A stretch of 21,765 bases of DNA from an uncultured Gammaproteobacteria bacterium (GTDB lineage Bacteria; Pseudomonadota; Gammaproteobacteria; GCA-2729495): contig CAMYJV010000075.1 in assembly GCA_947258805.1 (NCBI GenBank), positions 1 through 21,765 of the forward strand. The letters run 5' to 3'. Positions 15,720 through 21,765 of the stretch are shown here, one piece after another. A model generated the notes under the pieces. The model did no database searches. It was not told the DNA's origin and worked only from the letters and a program-made list of their open reading frames with translations. A program made the position numbers and the translations under genes. The stretch's first letter is position 1. The number at the start of each line of letters is the position of its first letter.

Positions 15720-17664
15720 TCAGGACACGTGTAGTCCGGGCTTCTGCATCAGGTCAATGAACTGAAACTGCGTGTCGCCGATCTCCACGACATCCTGATC
15801 GTGCAGTTCGCCGGCATGGACAGCCTTGTTGTTGATCAGGATACCGTTCTTGCTGCCCAGGTCTTCGATCGTGACCATGTTTTCGTCCATCACAATGCGG
15901 GCGTGCTGGCGGCTGATCCATTTTTGCCGCACCTGGATGTCAGCGTCCGGCGAACGGCCAATCGTCATAGTGTCCTTATACAGCGGGTAGCGTACTTTTT
16001 TCTGGCCGAGAATTGCCACCATTAACCTGCGAACGCCCGCGCTGCCGGTATCGTCACTTGAGGGCGATGCGCTGGCAGAGATCTGTTCGTCCAGGCGCTG
16101 CACGCTGGCGTTGATCTTGTTCACCATCGCGACGTTCCGGTCCAGCGAACGCAGGGCGGCGTTGCTGGCTTCCAGCTCGTGCTCGAGTTCTGAGCTGCGC
16201 TGCAATCTGGCCTCGAGATCGATCGCGGTCGTTCTTCGCGGTCGTTCTCCGGTAGTCGCTGAACTCCAGCTCCACCTGGTCCAGCGAGGTGCTCAGCCGA
16301 TCACGCTCTGACTCCAGCTGGTCCTGTTCCCTCACCACGCCGGCAAGCTGCGTTTCAGCAGCCTGGGCTGCATCGCAAATCTGCTGGAGCTTCACGTGTT
16401 CTGCTTCCAGCTCCGCCTGCAACCCGGTGATCTGAGATTCGCTGTCAGTCAGGCGCAGCTTCATCCCATTCGCATCTTCAACGGCTGAGTCCAGCGCTTC
16501 GCGCATCGATTCGACTTCAAGGGCTGCTTGAGCCTTCGTCTCGTCCTTGGCCCGTTCGGTATCAAGGCGCAGTTCCTCCAGCTCGGATCGGAGGCGCGAG
16601 CGTTCATTGCGGGCCTCCTCCAGTTCCGTCGAGTATTTTTCGACCTCGATTGTCAGGTCAGTGCCCACCTGCTCGGCAGCCTGGACTTCCTGGCGCAGCG
16701 TTTCGATGTCGGACGCTCGTTCCGCCAGGCGATCCTGCAGTTTCTGGTTGGCCAGCTCGTGCTCTACACGGCGCCCGTCCAATTCCGAACAGCGATTCTG
16801 CAGCTGTACGATCTCCGCGGCGAGCTCAGTGTTTTGGCCTGCTGTGCGACTGACTTCTTTGATCTTGTCCTGCAGGGTGCGTTCCATACCCGACAATGCG
16901 TCCCGATATTGCTCGAGATCTGCGGTCTGTTGTATCCATTCCTGTTTTCGCCGGTCGATATATGACTCGAGGTCGGTGATGGTGACTTTGAGTTCTGCAA
17001 TCGTAGCTTTCAGGCCATTGACCTGCTCCCGGGAATCCGAGAATTCCTCACGCTGCGCATCGAGCTGATCCTGAATTGACTGCGCCCTTTGCCGGGCGGC
17101 GTTCAGTTCCGCCTGCAGGTCTGCCAGTTTTGATTCGCCGTCGGCAAGCTGCTTGTCCTTGGCGGACAGCTTATCGGCGTCCTGAGCAGCAGCTGCCAGC
17201 ATGGTCTCGAGGCGGCCGCTCTGCAATTCGATTTTCGCCAGCAGGTCTTGTTCGCGAATCTGAGCTTCATCGAGCTCGGCCTGCTGGGCCTTGAAGGCTG
17301 CTACTTGAATCGAGCGATCTTCTTCGAGCCGCGCAATTTCCATGTCCCGGTTTGCCAGTTCGCCCTCGACGATCGCCCAGCGGCTATGCAATTCCTGGAT
17401 GTCGTCCTCCAGGCGTTGCAGTGACGTCAGCGCAATGCCACCAACGGAGGCATCTTCAGGCGCAACTTCGAGGGCGGCGAAGGTGCCGGTTTCATCGGTT
17501 TCCGGCGCGAGATCGTCGTCGGCTTCGGCGCCGTCGATGACTGTAACAGCCTTGGTCGGCAGCACTTCCTCGTCACTGGATTCGCCGTCGTTCTTGGCCG
17601 TCGCTGCGGCGACGGTCCCGTTGGCTCGGGGACGCCTCGATTTGGCAGTTCGCTTGCGTGTCAT
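15720..17664 (-). pseudogene. Coiled-coil protein with C-terminal FHA domain, frameshifted by a 13-bp tandem duplication
   Basis: The gene starts at ATG 17664 and encodes a basic N-terminus (MTRKRTAKSRRPRANG), an acidic linker, then a very long Glu/Gln/Arg/Leu-rich coiled coil from about residue 65. At 16223-16248 a perfect 13-base tandem duplication shifts the frame; the first frame then runs through low-complexity Arg/Gln-rich sequence to a stop at 16054. The true continuation, from about 16222 downward, resumes the coiled coil (LEARLQRSSELEHELEAS) and ends in an FHA phosphothreonine-binding domain at about 16022-15750, with GRSPDADI, the WISRQHARI core and LGSKNGILIN. With one repeat copy removed the frame joins as RRTTAIDLEARLQ and gives about 643 residues. 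Signalling or scaffold roles are likely, but no partner kinase is nearby. Translation could in principle restart inside the second part, but no good start is visible. Confidence 0.75.
16223..16248. repeat. Perfect 13-bp tandem duplication (2 copies) inside the FHA gene
   Basis: TCGCGGTCGTTCT occurs twice head to tail (16223-16235 and 16236-16248). Because 13 is not a multiple of three, the second copy moves the minus-strand gene out of frame exactly where the coiled coil is interrupted. Confidence 0.95.
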
Positions 17665-17708
17665 ATCCCTGTCTCTATTCTTATTGTTTTTTAATCGACA
17701 GTGAATTG

Positions 17709-17727
17709 CCGGTCTTGGGCAGGCCGG
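17709..17727 (-). terminator. Possible weak terminator after the LuxR-type gene
   Basis: A 7-bp stem with one G-U pair (CCGGTCT, TGGGC loop, AGGCCGG) lies in the 128-base gap between the regulator stop and the FHA gene start. No U-tract follows on the minus strand, so this is tentative. Confidence 0.25.
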
Positions 17728-17792
17728 TTACCCCCCGACTATACGTCACCAAATCGGCTTGATGGGCGGCCATCGACATAATGTCTGTGTCG

Positions 17793-18476
17793 CTATATTT
17801 GTCGATCACTGTCTCCACGGCGCCTATCACCGTGGAGCATGTGCACGACGTGCACAATTGCTGTCCTGGTGCCGACGCCGAGTTTCGCGCGAACGGACTT
17901 GAGATAGGCGCGGATAGTTTCCACGCTAAGATTCAGCAAGCGGGCAATTTCCTTGTCACTGGCGCCAGTCATCAACGCCTTGAGCACATCAACTTCACGC
18001 TTCGACAGGCGCCATTTTTTCTCTACTAACTGGAAATCAACCCCGTCGGAGAGCGGTTTTACGATGGGTTCCACGAGGGCGGCATATTTATCCGCCATCA
18101 CGTCGGCCATGGGGCCTTCAATGGGCCCATGCAATGGGAAAAGCTTCAGGCTATAGAATTCGTTCTCGAGAAATACCAATGCGCAGCGCTCACCTGGTCT
18201 GTCGATGATTAGTTGCCGGGCGATATTGGTGCCCTGCAATTCCGAATGGAACAGGCTGCGGGCTTCCGCCAGCGCCTGGCCCAGCAAGCGGTGATCGTGA
18301 GCTACGGCGTCATCTGGCACGGATGAGGATAAAAGTTCACCCTCATGATCGATGACGAGTAGCAGCGGGAGACGCCGCTGGCGCAGAATGTCACTGAGCT
18401 TGAAGTGATAGCGTTCGTCGGCCTTTTGGAGGTCGGCTGACTGCAGTGTTGGTTTGTCGGCTCGATCTGAGACCAT
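17793..18476 (-). CDS. LuxR-family helix-turn-helix transcriptional regulator
   Basis: A 227-aa DNA-binding regulator. The C-terminal LuxR/NarL-type helix-turn-helix spans about residues 157-213: LSKREVDVLKALMTGASDKEIARLL, then LSVETIRAYLKSVRAKLGV, with the conserved glutamate, glycine, recognition-helix valine/threonine and lysine-leucine positions. The N-terminal 140 residues contain a PAS-like or other small sensory fold (LPLLLVIDHEGELL at 36-49), with no phosphoacceptor pattern of a response regulator and no autoinducer-binding signature, so the signal is unknown. The start at ATG 18476 has AGGGAAAAGG immediately upstream. It lies 128 bases before the FHA gene on the same strand, so co-transcription is possible. 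Codon third positions look less G/C-rich than in the pdh genes. Confidence 0.85.
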   Translation of the reverse strand: MVSDRADKPTLQSADLQKADERYHFKLSDILRQRRLPLLLVIDHEGELLSSSVPDDAVAHDHRLLGQALAEARSLFHSELQGTNIARQLIIDRPGERCALVFLENEFYSLKLFPLHGPIEGPMADVMADKYAALVEPIVKPLSDGVDFQLVEKKWRLSKREVDVLKALMTGASDKEIARLLNLSVETIRAYLKSVRAKLGVGTRTAIVHVVHMLHGDRRRGDSDRQI

Positions 18477-18886
18477 GCCTTTTCCCTGTAGCTGTCTTCT
18501 TGTTTGAGGCTTCGTGATCGCGTTGTTCTCTCGGGCATTTTTCTGCCACTAAACGCGCGACTCGAATGCGACTGTTTTTGCGGTCTGGTAAGCCGGAACC
18601 GTCGGCAGTTCTGACCAAAGATTCAGTCACTGCTTCATTTGCAGACAAATATGCGGATTTGTTGCGCAGAGTGCAAGGTAACAGACCGCACGCATTGTTT
18701 TTGTTCGCCCTGTACCCGAAGCTGGCTATGTCGACGGCCCGGCTGGAATTGAGCAGGCGACATAAGCTCGGCTGCGGAAACTATCCGCAGGTTCGAAATT
18801 GCTGACGGGCCGGCGGCGCCAAATGCGGATCCGGCGGATCCCTGGCGCGAAGACACGTTCCCCGCAGTTGTGTCAGGCCGCGGTGG
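18477..18886. other. Intergenic region without a supportable gene
   Basis: This 410-base gap separates the end of nth from the start of the LuxR-type regulator. It is A/T-richer near 18560-18670. A short plus-strand frame at 18566-18805 has no recognisable domain and no ribosome site, so I do not call it. Visible structure: a dyad at 18641-18665 and a GGATCC-GGC-GGATCC inverted repeat at 18827-18841. The stretch presumably holds the regulator's promoter and the 3' end of the rnf-nth transcript. Confidence 0.6.
18641..18665. promoter_or_regulatory. Dyad-symmetric site upstream of the LuxR-type regulator
   Basis: ACAAAT and ATTTGT are inverted around a 6-base spacer, and the symmetry extends outward by GCA/TGC after a one-base bulge. 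It lies about 165 bases upstream of the regulator start. It could be an operator, but nothing ties it to a specific protein. Confidence 0.25.
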
Positions 18887-19522
18887 TCAGGACTTGGTCT
18901 TGGGCCGGTATTCGCAAAGATCTGCGATCACACATTGCGGGCAGTCGGGCTTGCGTGCCTTGCACACGTAACGGCCGTGCAGGATCAACCAGTGATGGGC
19001 ATCCTTCTTGAACTCGTCTGCCGTGAACTTCAGCAGGCGTTTTTCCACTGCCAGTGGTGTCGAGCCCGGTGCGAGGCCGGTGCGGTTCGATACGCGGAAT
19101 ATGTGCGTGTCGACCGCGATGGTGGGTTCACCGAAAGCGGTGTTCAGAATAACGTTGGCCGTTTTGCGGCCGACCCCCGGCAGCTTCTCCAGCGCTTCGC
19201 GGGTGCGTGGGACCTCACCGTCGTGTTCGTCGATCAGGATCCGGCAGGTCTTGATGATGTTGGCGGCTTTGCTGTTGAACAAGCCGATGGTCTTGATGTA
19301 AGCCTTCAGCCCGGTTTCGCCGAGCTCCAGTATCGCGCGCGGCGTGTTGGCCACCGGATAAAGTTTCGCGGTGGCCTTGTTGACACCCACATCCGTGGCC
19401 TGGGCCGACAGGATGACGGCCACCAGCAGTTCGAAGGGCGTCTGGTACACGAGCTCCGTGGTGGGTGCAGGATTGGCGGCGCGCAGGCGGCGATAGATTT
19501 CCGCGCGTTTGCCGGGGTTCAT
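18887..19522 (-). CDS. nth: Endonuclease III (DNA glycosylase/AP lyase, [4Fe-4S])
   Basis: A 211-aa base-excision repair enzyme that removes oxidised pyrimidines and cleaves abasic sites. Length and key positions coincide with the E. coli protein: catalytic K120 in LPGVGRKTANV (helix-hairpin-helix) and D138 in AVDTHIFRV. The iron-sulfur cluster cysteines are C187, C194, C197 and C203. The ATG overlaps the rnfE stop by four bases, and nth is the last gene of the rnf operon, an arrangement common in gammaproteobacteria. The gene appears intact. Confidence 0.97.
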   Translation of the reverse strand: MNPGKRAEIYRRLRAANPAPTTELVYQTPFELLVAVILSAQATDVGVNKATAKLYPVANTPRAILELGETGLKAYIKTIGLFNSKAANIIKTCRILIDEHDGEVPRTREALEKLPGVGRKTANVILNTAFGEPTIAVDTHIFRVSNRTGLAPGSTPLAVEKRLLKFTADEFKKDAHHWLILHGRYVCKARKPDCPQCVIADLCEYRPKTKS

Positions 19523-20193
19523 TGCAGGTCCTTTGTCTGCTGTTCATCCGGCGCCGCCCGCCGCCTTTCCAGCAGGTTCCGACCGGCAATCAGCGCTGCG
19601 AGACCTATGAACGCGCCCGGTGCCAGTCCTGCCAGCGGAATAGACACACCTTCCGGCAGGACCCTCAGCTCCAGAGCTGCCCCGAAGTCACCGAACAGCA
19701 TGCCCGCACCGGCGAACAGCGTCCCCTGAGCAATCACTTCACGCAGTGCGCCCAGCATGACCAGTACCGCGGCGAAGCCCAGACCATGGCCGAGGCCATC
19801 GGCCAGCGCGGCGCCCGCGCTCTGGCGGGATGCAAAGGCTTCGGCGCGGCCGAGGATGACGCAGTTGGTTACGATCAGCGGGATAAATATACCGAGGCTG
19901 CCGTGCAGTTCAAAAAACCATGCTCTCGCGATGAGATCCACCGCGCTGACAAAGCCGGCAATCAGCAGCACGTAGACAGGCAGGCGGAGGTCGCGATGAA
20001 TCCAGCCGCGAGTAGCGGCCACCAGGGCGTTACTGGCGCACAGCACCAGCACCGTGGCGAGCCCGAGGCCCAGGCCATTGACCACCGTGGTCGTGACCGC
20101 CAGCAGCGGGCACAGCCCCAGCAGCTGCACCAGGCCCGGGTTGGTCTGCCACAGGCCGCGCAGAAAAGTTCCGGCGCTGTTTTCCGTGGTCAT
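19519..20193 (-). CDS. rnfE: Rnf/Rsx electron transport complex subunit E
   Basis: A 224-aa six-helix membrane subunit of the Rnf (Rsx) complex, which couples NADH/ferredoxin electron transfer to ion movement, and in enterics keeps SoxR reduced. Family stretches are GLWQTNPGLVQLLGLCPLLAVT, VPVYVLLIAG-like LPVYVLLIAGFVSAVDL, and GIFIPLIVTNCVILGRAEAFAS with its conserved cysteine, then LGHGLGFA and LREVIAQGTLFAG. I prefer the ATG at 20193 because it lines up with the usual RnfE N-terminus; the in-frame ATG at 20208 would add five residues and overlap rnfG. Neither has a clear ribosome site, consistent with coupling to rnfG, whose stop is at 20198. It overlaps nth by four bases. Confidence 0.95.
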   Translation of the reverse strand: MTTENSAGTFLRGLWQTNPGLVQLLGLCPLLAVTTTVVNGLGLGLATVLVLCASNALVAATRGWIHRDLRLPVYVLLIAGFVSAVDLIARAWFFELHGSLGIFIPLIVTNCVILGRAEAFASRQSAGAALADGLGHGLGFAAVLVMLGALREVIAQGTLFAGAGMLFGDFGAALELRVLPEGVSIPLAGLAPGAFIGLAALIAGRNLLERRRAAPDEQQTKDLQ

Positions 20194-20197
20194 GCTA

Positions 20198-20746
20198 TTA
20201 GCCGGCATCGGTGGGCGGGAGCGCGTACAGATCGTTGTGGTGCATCCGGTAATACTCCAGTGCCAGGCGCACGGCGTTCAGTACCGCGCGGCTGGTGATC
20301 GTGGCGCCCGTGAGCTGGTCGAAATCGCCGCCATCGCGGCGCAGGGCCCAGGTGGCGGCCGGCAAGTCGGTGTTCCGGCCGTCAAAGGCCAGGATCCAGT
20401 CATCGCGCGTAGCTGCGGAAATGCCGATCAGCAGGCGAATCGCGTCGACGTAACCGTCCGGCGCGACTGCCGTAAGCACCAGGCCCGCCGGCTCGCCCCC
20501 GCGGCGGGCCCGGTAGACGGGCAGCGCGTCGGCACTGCCCAGCGCGGCAGGCGCCGTCAGCATGGCCTGGTCAAGGTGCGGCTGGTTGTCGTAATTGTCA
20601 GGCAACACGTCCTGCAGCGTCGCCAGCAGCTTCTGCGCTTCGTTCCGGACAATGCGCTCGCGGGTTGCCATATTGAGGCCGGCCAGCAGTAACGCGGCCA
20701 GCGTCGCCACGATCACCAGCGCTGCAAGACCCCGCACCGGGCTCAT
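20198..20746 (-). CDS. rnfG: Rnf/Rsx electron transport complex subunit G, with internal deletion
   Basis: A 182-aa subunit with one N-terminal transmembrane helix (about residues 7-25) and a periplasmic FMN-binding domain. Covalent FMN attachment is expected at T149 in DQLTGATITS. Flanking family motifs are present: VAPDGYVDAIRLLIG (95-108) and WALRRDGGDFDQ (133-144). Between them, however, GISAATRDDWI replaces the normal stretch of about 33 residues, so about 22 are missing, including the conserved ETPGLGDK motif that lines the flavin site. E. coli RsxG has 206 residues. The deletion is in frame, near 20407-20419. The start at ATG 20746 overlaps the rnfD stop at ATGA. The gene is expressed-looking, but its flavinylation or folding may be impaired. 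Confidence 0.92.
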   Translation of the reverse strand: MSPVRGLAALVIVATLAALLLAGLNMATRERIVRNEAQKLLATLQDVLPDNYDNQPHLDQAMLTAPAALGSADALPVYRARRGGEPAGLVLTAVAPDGYVDAIRLLIGISAATRDDWILAFDGRNTDLPAATWALRRDGGDFDQLTGATITSRAVLNAVRLALEYYRMHHNDLYALPPTDAG

Positions 20747-21765
20747 GACGGCGGTTCCCGCAGGCCGTAGGCCACCGGTCGGGTATAGCGGTCGATCAGC
20801 GGTACCGCCATATTCATCAGCAGCACCGCGAACGCGACGCCGTCGGGAAAACTGCCCCACGTGCGGATCACATAGATCAGCACGCCGATGCCCGCGCCGT
20901 AGATCAGCCGCCCCCGTTCCGTGGTAGCGGCCGATACCGGATCGGTGGCGATAAAAAATGCGCAGAGCATCGCGCCGCCGCTGAACAGGTGAAAACCGGG
21001 CGACGGATAGCTGGCCGAGTCGATCAGGTAGAAAGTGGCGGCCGGAACCAGCAGCCCGCCAATCACACCTGCAGGGATGTGCCAGCGGATCACTCCGCGG
21101 AACAGCAGCCAGAGGCCACCCAGCGCGACAAAGTTGCCAATCCATTCCCAGCCGCGGCCACCGAAGTCACCGTAGAGGGAACTGTCGCGGATCTCTGCGA
21201 CCATGCGCATGTCACCCAGTTCGGTCTGCATCAGGTCCAGTGGCGTGGCGCGTGTCAGCGCGTCCAGCGTGAGGTTGTCCGGCAAGGTACCGATGGCCGT
21301 AAAGCGCAGGTTGGCCAGGAATCCGATGCCTTCATAATCGATATCACCCATGCGCGGCGGCAGCCAGTTGGTGAGCTGGTCGGGGAAGGACACCAGCAGG
21401 GCCACGTAACCGGCCATTGCCGGGTTGAACAGGTTGTTGCCGACCCCGCCGTAGGCGTGCTTCGCAATGCCGATGGCAAACGCGCTGCCCAGGGCGGTAA
21501 TCCACCAGGGTGTCAGTGGCGGCAGCGAGAATCCGAGCAGAACGCCGGTGACCACGGCACTGTAGTCGCCAAGGAACACCGCTATCGGGCGACGCTGCAG
21601 GCGCAGGCAAAAGGCCTCTGTGCCTGCGGCTGCGATGATGGCTACCGCCATGTTGAAGACGATGCCAAAGCCGAAAAACCAGATGTAGCCGAGCAGCGCC
21701 GGCACCAGGGCATACAGGACCCGACGCATCAGGACCGGCACGCCGACGGCATTGCGTAGGTGGGG
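20743..21765 (-). CDS. rnfD: Rnf/Rsx electron transport complex subunit D (5' end beyond the window)
   Basis: A multi-helix membrane subunit of the Rnf complex, related to NqrB, that carries covalent FMN on a threonine. The frame remains open to the right edge and the residues before GTG 21741 (PHLRNAVGV) resemble the normal RnfD SPH start region, so the true start is outside the window and the gene is partial. Diagnostic stretches are GYIWFFGFGIVFN, VTGVLLGFSLPPLTPWW, KHAYGGVGNNLFNPAMAGY, ALTRATPLDL (likely FMN threonine in RATPLD), PSPGFHLFSGGAMLCAFFIATDPVSA and GVAFAVLLMN. Apart from the window edge, I see no gap. It overlaps rnfG by four bases. Confidence 0.95.
   Translation of the reverse strand, partial: PHLRNAVGVPVLMRRVLYALVPALLGYIWFFGFGIVFNMAVAIIAAAGTEAFCLRLQRRPIAVFLGDYSAVVTGVLLGFSLPPLTPWWITALGSAFAIGIAKHAYGGVGNNLFNPAMAGYVALLVSFPDQLTNWLPPRMGDIDYEGIGFLANLRFTAIGTLPDNLTLDALTRATPLDLMQTELGDMRMVAEIRDSSLYGDFGGRGWEWIGNFVALGGLWLLFRGVIRWHIPAGVIGGLLVPAATFYLIDSASYPSPGFHLFSGGAMLCAFFIATDPVSAATTERGRLIYGAGIGVLIYVIRTWGSFPDGVAFAVLLMNMAVPLIDRYTRPVAYGLREPPS

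Noticed and set aside
16215..16226. GATCGATC duplication as the cause of the FHA frameshift
   Set aside because: Removing four bases would also repair the frame, but the adjacent perfect 13-bp tandem duplication is the simpler and better-supported explanation.
17813..17837. A perfect 8-bp inverted repeat (CTCCACGG/CCGTGGAG) near the end of the LuxR-type gene
   Set aside because: It lies inside the coding region before the stop codon and lacks a U-tract, so it is not a convincing terminator.
17837..17855. TGTGCAC-GAC-GTGCACA-like palindrome
   Set aside because: It arises from His/Val codon repeats (VHVVHM) within the regulator gene.
18566..18805. A 79-codon frame in the gap upstream of the LuxR-type regulator
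   Set aside because: No ribosome site, no recognisable domain, and no sign of codon selection that I can see.
18827..18841. GGATCC-GGC-GGATCC inverted repeat as cloning or linker remnant
   Set aside because: Two restriction-site palindromes in high-GC DNA are plausible by chance, and no vector-like sequence flanks them.

Overview
The window reads as chromosomal DNA of a high-GC gammaproteobacterium. This rests on an rnfDGE-nth operon end, a homodimeric-E1 pyruvate dehydrogenase operon (aceE-aceF-lpd) whose E3 carries its own lipoyl domain, an RNase T gene, and a nadC/cytochrome b561/YceI/cytochrome c' cluster. Codon third positions are strongly G/C throughout, somewhat less so by eye in the 15.7-18.9 kb stretch. 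I see no rRNA, tRNA, CRISPR array, insertion sequence or phage gene. Genus-level assignment is not possible from what I can read.

Layout. (1) 25-1414, plus: an aconitase-type dehydratase small subunit overlapping an isocitrate lyase/PEP mutase family lyase, probably the end of an operon that begins left of the window. (2) 1415-1702: intergenic, rich in inverted repeats. (3) 1703-3899, plus: a GAF-PAS-GGDEF-EAL cyclic-di-GMP protein broken by an out-of-frame internal deletion. (4) 3947-6413, minus: nadC, cytochrome b561, a YceI-like periplasmic protein broken by an internal deletion, and cytochrome c'. (5) 6531-9381, minus: a PuuD-like membrane protein, RNase T and an M17 aminopeptidase, the last two overlapping by 4 bases. 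(6) 9560-15678, plus: aceE, aceF, lpd. (7) 15720-18476, minus: a coiled-coil FHA protein frameshifted by a 13-bp tandem duplication, and a LuxR-type regulator. (8) 18477-18886: intergenic. (9) 18887-21765, minus: rnfD (5' end outside the window), rnfG, rnfE and nth, coupled by short overlaps; rnfG lacks about 22 internal residues.

Functionally the window is mostly central metabolism and electron transfer: pyruvate to acetyl-CoA, NAD synthesis, membrane and periplasmic cytochromes, and the Rnf/Rsx complex next to an Fe-S DNA glycosylase. The signalling genes (c-di-GMP, FHA, LuxR) are separate units.

The most unusual signal is four gene-internal rearrangements in under 22 kb: three internal deletions (c-di-GMP protein, YceI, RnfG) and one 13-bp tandem duplication (FHA protein), while the other genes look full length. 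That could reflect gene erosion, reversible repeat-mediated switching, or assembly error; the sequence alone cannot decide. I found no convincing new defence or mobile system.
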